From the NCBI GenBank assembly GCA_001779055.1, contig MFJA01000062.1, positions 1-13,128 of the forward strand: a stretch of 13,128 bases of DNA, given 5' to 3'. The notes under the pieces are model-generated. The model saw only the letters and a program-made list of their open reading frames with translations. It had not been told where the DNA came from and made no database searches. Shown piece after piece: positions 3,756-12,483 of this stretch. The translations under genes were made by a program, and so were the position numbers. The first letter of the stretch is position 1; every line of letters begins with the position of its first letter. The stretch comes from Candidatus Gottesmanbacteria bacterium RBG_16_37_8 (GTDB lineage: Bacteria > Patescibacteriota > Microgenomatia > 2-02-FULL-39-11).

Positions 3756-5791
3756 AAAAACTGTCAATTATCTTTCTTGGATTATTCCTGGCAGTATTAT
3801 TCAGCCGGATTTATTCTATTGACCCGCTAAATGAATTGATTGGTGATTTTGGTGACAAATATGAATTTTTCAACTATATGTATCTGGTAAAGGAAAATAT
3901 TCAAGAGGGCAAATATGCACTTGCCTCAACCAATACTCTTAGATATCCTGTTGGATTTGAGTTGGGACACGGTTTTGACGGAGTATTCTCAACTTTTACC
4001 GGAGCTTTGCTGGGGTTTATAATTCCTCTGCCTCTTGCCTATAATTTGACTCTAATCCTGATATTATTTTTAAATTTTTATTTTGCCTATATCTTATTTC
4101 TCAGATTAACGTCATCTAAGATTTTCGGAATATTTGCCGGAATTTTCTATGGCTTTTCTCCCTATACTATTGCTCGAATTAACGGCCATACCAATTTAGC
4201 CTTTATCGCCGGTTATCCCTTTTTGACGCTTTCTATTTTAAATATTATTGAAAAAACAAAGCGTAAAATTAAATTTTCTCTCTCGGATTTTCTTTCATTC
4301 TTTGCCGGTATATTGTTAGTCGCCTTTGGATCTCTTCAATATCTGATCATAACTTTTTATATCTTGCTCTTTTTTTGTCTGGTTTTATTTCTTATTTACC
4401 CGTCAGATTTTATCAATTTTATTATTGAGGCTGTTAAAAAATTAAGATATTCGTTTATCGGTCGTTTACCTGTTTTTATTTTCTCAACTTCTTTGTTTTT
4501 AGTAATAGCTTTGTATTTCTTTGCCGGTTATGCCAGGGGAATAATTACCGGCAGTTTTATCTATCCTTTTAATTACTCTAAATATATTAACTGTTGTCTG
4601 CCTCAAATTTCAGATCTCTTTATTCCCAATCAGTTTTCGGGAAGCTTTTGGTCGCTCTTTAATATGTCTCCTTCATCAATAGAACGCGTCATAACTCTTG
4701 GAGTAGTCGAATGGGTTTTAGTAGTTTTATTCTTTTATGTCGAAAAAAATAAGCTTAAGAAAATCATTTGGCTGTTATTTTTCGCCATCTATCTGGTTGC
4801 CTCTTTAGGCATCATCCCCCTTCCTTACTGGCCGGAAGGAGGTAGAAGCGTGGTTATTCTTTCTCTAATTACTTTGATTCTATTTGCGGAAAATATTTTC
4901 TTTCGCCATAAATCATTTCTTGTTGTTTTGACTATTTTATTAATAATTGAAAGACTTTTTTTATCAGTCTACAAAACAGTACCTCTGCCATTTGAACTGG
5001 GAAATATTGTTACCAAGCAGGATGGTGTAGCAGTCTTAAATATTCCCTTATCCGGCAGTGTTGCTTACAGGAGCGTCCTGCCCTATTTGTTTAACAAGAG
5101 TATTATTGACGGCTATTTTCACGATACAGCCGAAAATGCCGCCACCTATGACTTTTTCTCACAAAGCCTGATTGAGAGGTATTTCTGCAATTACGAAAAA
5201 TTAAATCCGGATGAACTGAATTTTAAAGAAGTTGATTATCAAAATACCGTAAGTTTATTAAAGCAAAATGACATTAAGTCAATTGTCATCCATAAAAATC
5301 TAAAGTATGAAAAATTCTATTATGATGATTGCCTTAATGTCCGCTATTGGTGGTATAACCTAAGTCCGGAAACTTTAATATTGGATAAAGATACGAAAGG
5401 AGCAGCCAAATCAACTTTACAGCTTTATCAGTATCCCCTGCTTAAAGTAAAGCTTTACTTCAAAAAGGGTGGAGTATTTCATTTTGACGGTTTATATATC
5501 ACCAATAATTTTTTTGATGATACAAAAATTAATTTATTTGGAAAATACATTTACAACCCGAAGTGGCTGACAGAAGGAGACGGAATTAAATCCGAATTTT
5601 TAAATAAGATAGAAAGCAAAGTCAAAGCAGGCGATGAAATAATCATTTTTTCAGATAAAAAATTCTATGAAAATGAAACAATATACCTGACGCTTTTTTA
5701 TTCATTTACTCCTGATTCAACATTGGAAATAGCTCCACCAATAGAAAAGATTTATTCATCAAATGACTATGAGATTTTTAACCTTAATTAA
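3752..5791 (+). CDS. GT-C-like polytopic membrane glycosyltransferase
   Basis: This 679-residue protein has about 11 hydrophobic segments in residues 1-410 and a soluble, probably extracytoplasmic domain at about 410-679. The first membrane segment (about 3-20) is followed by an acidic loop, GDFGDKYEF (31-39), with candidate catalytic aspartates D32 and D35. Then come T-N-T-L-R-Y-P-V-G (60-68) and an N-G-H-T-N-L motif (144-149). This order (acidic first loop, TxxxxYPxG, later NGH) is what I know from GT-C transferases that take sugars from polyprenyl-phosphate donors outside the membrane. No close named family is certain; PTPS-related/GtrII-type annotations are alternatives. The GT2 encoded two genes upstream could make the donor. 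The start overlaps the previous stop by four bases, suggesting translational coupling. The acceptor is unknown. Confidence 0.75.
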   Translation: MKKLSIIFLGLFLAVLFSRIYSIDPLNELIGDFGDKYEFFNYMYLVKENIQEGKYALASTNTLRYPVGFELGHGFDGVFSTFTGALLGFIIPLPLAYNLTLILILFLNFYFAYILFLRLTSSKIFGIFAGIFYGFSPYTIARINGHTNLAFIAGYPFLTLSILNIIEKTKRKIKFSLSDFLSFFAGILLVAFGSLQYLIITFYILLFFCLVLFLIYPSDFINFIIEAVKKLRYSFIGRLPVFIFSTSLFLVIALYFFAGYARGIITGSFIYPFNYSKYINCCLPQISDLFIPNQFSGSFWSLFNMSPSSIERVITLGVVEWVLVVLFFYVEKNKLKKIIWLLFFAIYLVASLGIIPLPYWPEGGRSVVILSLITLILFAENIFFRHKSFLVVLTILLIIERLFLSVYKTVPLPFELGNIVTKQDGVAVLNIPLSGSVAYRSVLPYLFNKSIIDGYFHDTAENAATYDFFSQSLIERYFCNYEKLNPDELNFKEVDYQNTVSLLKQNDIKSIVIHKNLKYEKFYYDDCLNVRYWWYNLSPETLILDKDTKGAAKSTLQLYQYPLLKVKLYFKKGGVFHFDGLYITNNFFDDTKINLFGKYIYNPKWLTEGDGIKSEFLNKIESKVKAGDEIIIFSDKKFYENETIYLTLFYSFTPDSTLEIAPPIEKIYSSNDYEIFNLN

Positions 5792-8700
5792 AAAAAATCG
5801 GGCGATAGCAATTATTTTCCTGGCAGTTTTATCAATTGCGTTGACAAATTTTGAGCCGGGGACAATTCTTTCAGGTTGGGATAATCTGCATCCTGAATTT
5901 AATTTCCTGATTAATATCAAGAGGTCAATATTTTCCGTCTGGCAGGAATATCAGGGATTAGGTCTTCTTGGTGGAATGGGTCATGCTGCCGATCTTCCCC
6001 GTCAGATATTTCTCTGGTTAATCTCGTTTTTCATTCCCTTAAATATAATCCGGTATTTTTTCCATTTTCTTGCTCTGTTTATCGGACCATTGGGTGTCTA
6101 TGTCTTAATGAACAGCTTTATTTTGGATAATGACGAAAGTAAAAGGAAAATAATCTCACTTTCTTCAGCTCTTTTTTATCTCTTCAATTTGGCAACTATT
6201 CAGATGTTTAATGTACCCTTTGAACCTTATTCAGTTCATTATGCCATGCTTCCCTGGTTAATATATTCCAATCTTCTTTTTTACCATCATCTTTCAAGGA
6301 AAAATTTGTTTATTCTGCTACTGGTTAATTTTTTTGCAATTCCGCAAGGATATATCGCTACTTTTTTCCTGGTTTATTTTATTGCTTTAAGTATTCTTTT
6401 TTTCCAGTTGTTGCTGAAAAAAGGTAATCTCAAAAGGATTTTTATTTCTTATCTCGTTCTTATTATCGCTAATGCCTATTGGTTATTGCCAAATCTGTAC
6501 TTTGTAAAAACAAAAGTCGGGGTCAACATTTCCTCCAAAATTAATCAGATGTCAACTGCTGATATGCTGTTGAGAAATAAAAAGTACGGAGATTTTACTT
6601 CGGTATTGCTCTTGAAAAGTTTTTGGTTTGATAATACTGAAGTAAATAATTTTGGTAAAACAGAATATCAGCTTCAAGCTTGGATTGATTATCTTAAAGA
6701 TCCGCTTGTTAATTTTGTCGGATTTTTATTTATTTCTATTGTTATTTTAGGTGTAATCTATTCAATATTAAATCGTAATAATAAAGCTTTGCTCTTTATT
6801 CCCATTCTTCTTTTTGCTTTTATTATCTTGGCCAATAATGCTCCGCTTGTTTCCTATTTGTCCAAACTTTTTTATAAAATTCCCTTAACTTCCCAAGTTT
6901 TTCGTTTTCCTTTTACCAAACTGTCAATTCTTTATATTTTGAACTTGTCTATTTTCTTTGGACTGGGACTTTTGGCGATAAGTAATGTATTAAAAACAGA
7001 AAGAAACAGAAATCAGGTAATAATTTTCCTGAGTTTCTTGCCCTTAGTTTATTGTCTGCCGGTTTTTTCCGGTAATCTTTTTTATTATAAGGTCAGATCC
7101 AGGATCCCTGAAGAATACAATCAGTTGTATGATTTTTTCAAAACAAGACCTCCCTCTGAAAGAATTGCCAATTTCCCCCAATATACTTTTTGGGGTTGGT
7201 CTTTCTACCGCTGGAATTATAGCGGATCCGGATTTATTTGGTACGGTATAGAACAACCAGTACTCGATAGAGCATTTGATGTCTGGAGTAGGGAAGATGA
7301 AAATTATTTTCATGAGGTTTCGCAAGCTGTCTATTCCGGTGATCTTACCCTTTTCGAAAAAGTTTTGCGTAAATATCATGTTTCCTGGATTATATTTGAT
7401 GGTAATCTGGTTAGTTTTTCCAATTCCCGCGAACTTTATACTGATAAATTGGAAGATATTATAAACAGAACTTCGACTGTTAAAAAAGTAAAACAGTTCG
7501 GGAAAATAAGCCTCTTTAAGGTAAATAATCCCTATGATGAAAGTATTTATATAAAGCAAAATATTCCGATTGTTCTTCCTGGGTATATATCCAATAACTA
7601 CGACCGTGCTTATGACGATTATGGTGATTACCTGTCATCAGGTACGAAAAATTCATCATCTTCGCTTATCTATTACCCCTTTCGTTCTCTGTTTACGGGT
7701 AGATCACAAAATGATTTGGAGTTTAAACTGCAAGAAACGGAAAATTCATTTATTCTTAATGCCACTCTTCCGGAAGGATTAAGAGATACAACACTTTTTC
7801 TGCCCAAATTAGAACCTGAAGACACATTAGAAGTTGATAAATTTGATTTTTCTAATGTGCAGAATCTATACCCTCGTATCACGCTTGATGGTAAAGAAAT
7901 AGAATACGATAAGTCAGGATCTGATAAAACAATAATTAACCTTCCTGAGTATAGAAATGGAAAACTTGAGGTTATAATCCCTAAAATATTCGGTTATTAC
8001 AGTTACACTAATGAAAATCCTCTGGAATTCGACAATCATCTGCCTTTTACTTGTGAAAATTCTGTACCCATTGAAAATACCACAGAAAAAATTGAATATC
8101 TGGGTAATAAATTACTTCGCCTGACAACGCAAGGAGGAGTTACTTGCTCGAATTATCATTTTGACTATCTATCACACAATTTTGCTTATCTGTTATCAAT
8201 TGAGAATAGAAATCTTAAGGGAAAAAGCCTCTATGTTAGTTTGATAAACGCTAATTCCTATCGGGCTGATATGGAAACCTATCTGCCTCAGGTTGGTTCG
8301 CAGGATTATCAGATCAATAATTCGATCTTTATTATTCCGCCAATGGAGCGTTATGCTCAAGGATATTTACTCGGCTTCAAAAATATTTCAATCGGAAATG
8401 TTCAAACAATCAATGATATTGGAAAAATAAAAGTTAATCCTTTTCCATATCGTTTTCTTACCGGCATAAAATTAATAAAACCAGCTGTTCAATTGTTGAA
8501 TAATGAAAAAAAATCCATTTTTCCTATTAGAGTAGAATATTCTCATCCGGGTTATTATCAAGTTTTTCCGCAAGACCTGTTAAATTCAAAGAATAATCAG
8601 TCTCAGGTTTTGATTCTATCCCAAAGCTATGATAAGGGTTGGCAGGCATACAGGGTAAATCCTCAGCTTCAGGGTATAAACGGTTTTCTTGCTAAAATTC

Positions 8701-8927
8701 TTCCTTTTTATTACGGTCAAAAAATTGACCAGCACCTTCTGGTCAACAATTGGGAAAACGGCTGGCTTATTCCTCCAACGACCGGCAACCAGCAACCAAC
8801 GACTATCATCATCATCTACCTTCCCCAATATCTCGAATACTTGGGCTTTGCTTTCTGGTTTGTCCTGCCTTTAGTCTTTTTATTTGTTCCGCGACAGCAT
8901 TCCTCTGCCGTTCACAAATCACTTTAA
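5763..8927 (+). CDS. Large GT-C membrane protein, AftD/DUF3367-like N-terminal part
   Basis: This 1054-residue protein has clustered membrane segments within about 14-435, a long soluble region (about 440-1010) and a final membrane segment (about 1023-1043). The first exported loop begins G-W-D-N-L-H-P-E (38-45), with D40 and E45 as candidate catalytic acids, followed by a YQGLG...LP segment. This resembles the alpha-(1->3)-arabinofuranosyltransferase (AftD, DUF3367/GT-C_C) family, which uses polyprenyl-phosphate arabinose in mycobacteria. The sugar here is not known and need not be arabinose. Near the C-terminus L-I-L-S-Q-S-Y-D-K-G-W-Q-A-Y (950-963) is the YfhO-type S-x-Y-x-x-G-W motif, then an NGW element and a IIIIYLPQ strand before the last helix. 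ATG 5763 or 5769 are both possible. It overlaps the upstream gene by 29 bp, an unusually long overlap, and has no Shine-Dalgarno. Confidence 0.75.
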   Translation: MTMRFLTLIKKNRAIAIIFLAVLSIALTNFEPGTILSGWDNLHPEFNFLINIKRSIFSVWQEYQGLGLLGGMGHAADLPRQIFLWLISFFIPLNIIRYFFHFLALFIGPLGVYVLMNSFILDNDESKRKIISLSSALFYLFNLATIQMFNVPFEPYSVHYAMLPWLIYSNLLFYHHLSRKNLFILLLVNFFAIPQGYIATFFLVYFIALSILFFQLLLKKGNLKRIFISYLVLIIANAYWLLPNLYFVKTKVGVNISSKINQMSTADMLLRNKKYGDFTSVLLLKSFWFDNTEVNNFGKTEYQLQAWIDYLKDPLVNFVGFLFISIVILGVIYSILNRNNKALLFIPILLFAFIILANNAPLVSYLSKLFYKIPLTSQVFRFPFTKLSILYILNLSIFFGLGLLAISNVLKTERNRNQVIIFLSFLPLVYCLPVFSGNLFYYKVRSRIPEEYNQLYDFFKTRPPSERIANFPQYTFWGWSFYRWNYSGSGFIWYGIEQPVLDRAFDVWSREDENYFHEVSQAVYSGDLTLFEKVLRKYHVSWIIFDGNLVSFSNSRELYTDKLEDIINRTSTVKKVKQFGKISLFKVNNPYDESIYIKQNIPIVLPGYISNNYDRAYDDYGDYLSSGTKNSSSSLIYYPFRSLFTGRSQNDLEFKLQETENSFILNATLPEGLRDTTLFLPKLEPEDTLEVDKFDFSNVQNLYPRITLDGKEIEYDKSGSDKTIINLPEYRNGKLEVIIPKIFGYYSYTNENPLEFDNHLPFTCENSVPIENTTEKIEYLGNKLLRLTTQGGVTCSNYHFDYLSHNFAYLLSIENRNLKGKSLYVSLINANSYRADMETYLPQVGSQDYQINNSIFIIPPMERYAQGYLLGFKNISIGNVQTINDIGKIKVNPFPYRFLTGIKLIKPAVQLLNNEKKSIFPIRVEYSHPGYYQVFPQDLLNSKNNQSQVLILSQSYDKGWQAYRVNPQLQGINGFLAKILPFYYGQKIDQHLLVNNWENGWLIPPTTGNQQPTTIIIIYLPQYLEYLGFAFWFVLPLVFLFVPRQHSSAVHKSL
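8775..8803 (+). repeat. In-frame 21-nt-period micro-repeat near the end of the large GT-C gene
   Basis: CCAACGAC occurs at 8775-8782 and 8796-8803, seven codons apart, encoding PTTGNQQ followed by PTT. Four ATC codons follow directly (8804-8815). The repeat inserts a Pro/Thr/Gln-rich linker between the NGW element and the IIIIYLPQ strand. It has the same period as the repeat in the GT4-like gene but an unrelated sequence. Confidence 0.45.
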
Positions 8928-8953
8928 TTCTTCTATACTTACTTCAAATATTA

Positions 8954-10318
8954 ATGAGAAATTTTGTTCTCTACCTTCTTCTGTTGGCTCTGGTTGCGGT
9001 AATAGGATTTGCTGCCTCCCCTTATGTTGGAAAATTCTTATTTAATCTGGGTGTTATCAGAGAGGAAGTCCCCATTTCAGGAACCGGCTCCATGTATCCC
9101 ACTTTCCCCAAATCAGAGGGGGTATCAGAACAGGAAGCCTCAAATCAAACTGTTGCCCAGCCGGAAATGAGACGTTTTCCGGGAGGGTTGAATATCTTAG
9201 GCCAATCTCTTTTTATTTATAAACTTCAAAGAGGCGATATTATTGAATTCGAAAGCGACTTAACCAGAAAAATTACCAAAGAAAAATACGGGACTGATAC
9301 GGGTTTTGTCAAAAGGGTAATTGCCCTTCCCGGTGATGAAATAGAGTTAAGGGACGGGTTTGTCAAAGTAAATACAAAAATTCCCGATGAGCCCTATACT
9401 GCCAAACCAAGAAGCACCTACGGAGGTGATTCCATTCCGGATTGTCAGGTCAAAAAAGTTCCGGTAGACTCTGTCTTTGTTTTGGGGGATAACAGGAAAG
9501 CCAGTCTCGATTCACGTTTTGAAATCGGTTTTGTAAAACTTTCCGATATTCATCATGTTCTGCCGTTAAATGAGCAGGATCCTTTTAAAAAAAATTGGCG
9601 CGATACCAAGTTTGATCAGGAATTTGCCCATACTTCAACCACCGATCCGCAGGATTTTGTTAATCTCTTAAACCAAGTCAGAGTAGAAAAAAATAAAACA
9701 AAGTTAAAGTTGAATGATAATTTAATTAAATCATCAAAGTTTCGCGGTGATATTATTCTTGATACTGATGATTTCTCAATTGAGGCTACCCGCAGCGGTC
9801 TTACTTTGGAGAAAGCTGTCAGGCAGGCAGGTTACCGCAACATCGTCTTTGCTGAACTGTTTACCCGCGGTTACTATGACTCTGATGAGCTATTGGAAAA
9901 TATGTTTGAATTTCCGCAAACCTCAAACCTGCTTCTCTCCGATGAATACCAGGATATTGGTTTATCGGCTGTTTTAGCTGATGTCAACAATTGCCCGACA
10001 CAGGTTATTGTTATTCATCTTGGGGGTTTCAAACCGCCTAATTATCAAAAAGTTGATATAGAAAGCTGGAAGTTGCTTATAGACAATCTGGTTGAAATTC
10101 TGCCCTCTTGGGAAAGTCTGAAAAATGCTGAATCAATTGACCGGGACAAACTTGATGCTCTTATTTCACTTTTGAAAACCAGATTGAATAATGCTCAAAA
10201 AATCTACAGCCGTTTATCGAGAAACGAATGGTTGACTGATGAGGAAAATGCTTTAGTAAAAAATGATAATAATCTCCATACACAGGCTGAACAACTTATC
10301 TCTGAACTTAATAAATAA
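8954..10318 (+). CDS. Signal peptidase I fused to a CAP-like domain
   Basis: This 454-residue protein has an N-terminal membrane anchor (about 4-22). A complete S26A signal peptidase core follows: SGTGSMYPT (42-50) with nucleophile S46, RGDIIEF (93-99), FVKRVIALPGDE (118-129) with general base K120, and GDNRKASLDSR (178-188). It should cleave signal peptides of exported proteins on the outer face of the membrane. After residue about 228 comes a domain the family normally lacks. Residues 234-359 follow the CAP (SCP/PR-1) pattern: FVNLLNQVR helix, AGYRN (292-296), then a D-I-G-L strand (334-337) and VIVIHLGGF (351-359). The usual CAP histidines and the GEN motif are replaced (AELFTRG at 300-306, FPQTSNLLL at 320-328), so it is probably a binding rather than catalytic domain. 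Residues 390-454 are charged helix, possibly coiled coil. ATG 8954 is chosen because the anchor starts there. Upstream in-frame codons lie in the previous gene's shadow. Confidence 0.85.
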   Translation: MRNFVLYLLLLALVAVIGFAASPYVGKFLFNLGVIREEVPISGTGSMYPTFPKSEGVSEQEASNQTVAQPEMRRFPGGLNILGQSLFIYKLQRGDIIEFESDLTRKITKEKYGTDTGFVKRVIALPGDEIELRDGFVKVNTKIPDEPYTAKPRSTYGGDSIPDCQVKKVPVDSVFVLGDNRKASLDSRFEIGFVKLSDIHHVLPLNEQDPFKKNWRDTKFDQEFAHTSTTDPQDFVNLLNQVRVEKNKTKLKLNDNLIKSSKFRGDIILDTDDFSIEATRSGLTLEKAVRQAGYRNIVFAELFTRGYYDSDELLENMFEFPQTSNLLLSDEYQDIGLSAVLADVNNCPTQVIVIHLGGFKPPNYQKVDIESWKLLIDNLVEILPSWESLKNAESIDRDKLDALISLLKTRLNNAQKIYSRLSRNEWLTDEENALVKNDNNLHTQAEQLISELNK

Positions 10319-10332
10319 CAAACCGCACTTAC

Positions 10333-12483
10333 GTGTTGAATATAAAAAAAATTAGAAAAGAAATATTTTTTTATTTAGCTTTAATAATCCTGCCTCTTAT
10401 TTTTTTAGGCCGGACCTTGTTTCCGGGAAAAAACGAAATAATTTACGGCGGTGACCTCCTTACCCAGTTTTATTTTTGGAAAGGATATCTTACGGATAGT
10501 CTGCTCAGAGGTGTCATCCCGTTTTGGAATCCCTATAGTTTTTCCGGTACTCCCTTTTTGGCTCATCCCTCTGTTGCTCCTTTTTATCCTGCTGTACTTC
10601 TATATTTAATCTTTCCCCTTAATTTGGCCTTTTCTCTGAATTATTATTTGCATCTCGTAATTGGAGGTTTGGGAATGTATTTCCTAACTAAAAGATATGC
10701 CTCTAATTTTATTTCCCTGATTTCCACAATTTGTTTTATGTTCAGCGGTTATTTTACAGCCAGAATTTATGCCGGTCATGTCGATTTGCTGACAACTTCC
10801 GTTTGGATTCCCTGGGTTATCTATTCTTTTTTAAAAATTTCCGACCTGCCTTTTAAGCGTTCCAATATGATTCAGGCAATTATTAGTTTGACTCTTTTAA
10901 TTTTAGCCGGCTATAGTGCTTATTTGGTCTTTATTCTGGAATTTATCGTCTTTCTTCTGATCTATTTCTTTATTAAGAAAATTCCTCAAATTAAAAAAGT
11001 TATCATTTCCATCTGCCTGGTAATTGCAGTCAGCTTAGGAATATCCTCAGTACAATGGCTGCCGACCTGGGAGTTATCAGGAAATTCCATTCGCGGTCAG
11101 GGTTTGCCTTACGGGCTTGCTTCCTGGGGATCTCTCCCGCTTTCCGGTCTTAAGCTTTTTATAAATCCCCTGGATAGAAATGAGCTTAATAAAATATCTT
11201 TCAATCTCGGTGGGGGACCAAAAGAAAATCCTTTCGATCATTTTCCGGGCCGATTTGCAGTTCTGACAGTCATCGGATTTATTTTTTATTATTTTCTAAG
11301 CCGTTTATTTCTCAAGAACAAAAAAATAAAACTTAATCAGGATTTTTGGTTTTATCTTTTTGTTTCTCTTTTTTTTCTTTTAGTATCCTTCGGCAATTAC
11401 CTTAAACCAAGTCTTCACCAATTTTTATATCATGTTATTCCTTTTTACCGCTATATCAGAATTCCTATTCAGAATCTGATAATTCCGCAAGTATTATTTC
11501 CAGTTTTGGTCGGAATAATTATTTCAAAAATAAAATCGGTCAAGGTTATAAGTTTTATAGGAGTAATAATATTTCTGGAATTATTTCTTTTTTCCAGGCA
11601 GTATATATTTCTGACCGGATTGCCGGAGCAAAAATATGATCAGATTTTACTTTCTTCCATAAAAAAGAATATTGGACAAAAGCGCATAATACCTGCCTTC
11701 AGGGTAATTTCAGCGCTTCTGGATCATTTTGACCTGAACTCCTCAATAAAATTCCGCTTTGAATCAACTTCAGGCTACGATCCGCTTATTTTGAAAAATT
11801 ATTATGATTTTATCGATAGCTCTGCAGGTAATTCTGTCAGTTCAATTCCCTATTATAATGTTGAGGTTCCGCCTGTTGATATCAATAAATTCCCTCTGGA
11901 TTTTCTTAATGTTTCTCAGGTCCTTACAGACTACCAATTGACTGCACAGGCTAAATTCAAAGAACAAATTAGTGGTCTAAATTTTACTCTACTGACCAAC
12001 CCGTCCTTTATGCCCCGTTTTTATTCCGTTAGTCAAGCTGAAATTATGGATTCTGATAGTGCTCTGAAAAAATTATTGGTAGAGGGAAATTATGATTTTT
12101 CCAAAAAAGTTTATCTGTTAAAAAATGAAGTCTCTTCAATAAAAAATTTTAATCTCGATTGTCAGTTAGAAAATCCCGATTTTAAGACAAATATTTTGTC
12201 TTTTAAGGAAAATAATATAAAAATTAGATCCATAGGTAACTGTCCTTATTTGTTAACTTCAAGTGAAGTCTATTATCCCGGCTGGCGGGTAAAAATTGAC
12301 GGAAAAAATGCGGCAATATTAAGGTCAAATCTTGCCTTTAGAACAATTTATTTATCCAAAGGAGAACACATAATTGAGTATTATTATTATCCGGAAATCT
12401 ATATTATTGCCGCTATTATAGCTTTTATTACATTAATAACTGCGATCCTAATTATAAGACGCTACTATGATGCACAAAAATAA
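10333..12483 (+). CDS. YfhO-family polytopic membrane protein (GT-C type)
   Basis: This 716-residue protein has about a dozen hydrophobic segments (first at 12-28, last at about 687-707). YGGDLLTQFYFWK (38-50), I-P-F-W-N-P-Y-S-F-S-G-T-P (62-74) and F-Y-P-A (84-87) form the characteristic first exported loop of YfhO-like proteins, with D41 as candidate catalytic acid. Near the C-terminus Y-Y-P-G-W-R-V-K-I-D-G-K (647-658) and GEHIIEYYYYPE (677-688) are the family's C-terminal signature. In Bacillus, YfhO is linked to glycosylation of lipoteichoic acid using polyprenyl-phosphate sugar. By analogy this enzyme would decorate a surface polymer, with the real acceptor unknown. The start is GTG 10333 or TTG 10336, since no nearby ATG or Shine-Dalgarno exists. 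It begins 14 bp after the signal peptidase gene and overlaps the next gene by 17 bp. Confidence 0.83.
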   Translation: MLNIKKIRKEIFFYLALIILPLIFLGRTLFPGKNEIIYGGDLLTQFYFWKGYLTDSLLRGVIPFWNPYSFSGTPFLAHPSVAPFYPAVLLYLIFPLNLAFSLNYYLHLVIGGLGMYFLTKRYASNFISLISTICFMFSGYFTARIYAGHVDLLTTSVWIPWVIYSFLKISDLPFKRSNMIQAIISLTLLILAGYSAYLVFILEFIVFLLIYFFIKKIPQIKKVIISICLVIAVSLGISSVQWLPTWELSGNSIRGQGLPYGLASWGSLPLSGLKLFINPLDRNELNKISFNLGGGPKENPFDHFPGRFAVLTVIGFIFYYFLSRLFLKNKKIKLNQDFWFYLFVSLFFLLVSFGNYLKPSLHQFLYHVIPFYRYIRIPIQNLIIPQVLFPVLVGIIISKIKSVKVISFIGVIIFLELFLFSRQYIFLTGLPEQKYDQILLSSIKKNIGQKRIIPAFRVISALLDHFDLNSSIKFRFESTSGYDPLILKNYYDFIDSSAGNSVSSIPYYNVEVPPVDINKFPLDFLNVSQVLTDYQLTAQAKFKEQISGLNFTLLTNPSFMPRFYSVSQAEIMDSDSALKKLLVEGNYDFSKKVYLLKNEVSSIKNFNLDCQLENPDFKTNILSFKENNIKIRSIGNCPYLLTSSEVYYPGWRVKIDGKNAAILRSNLAFRTIYLSKGEHIIEYYYYPEIYIIAAIIAFITLITAILIIRRYYDAQK

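Noticed and set aside
7044..7559. 171-codon minus-strand frame inside the large GT-C gene
   Set aside because: It is fully antisense to a well-supported coding region, shows no recognisable motif, and has no promoter or ribosome binding site.
8750..8953. 68-codon N-terminal extension of the signal peptidase frame
   Set aside because: It overlaps the end of the previous gene in another frame. The natural membrane anchor begins at ATG 8954.
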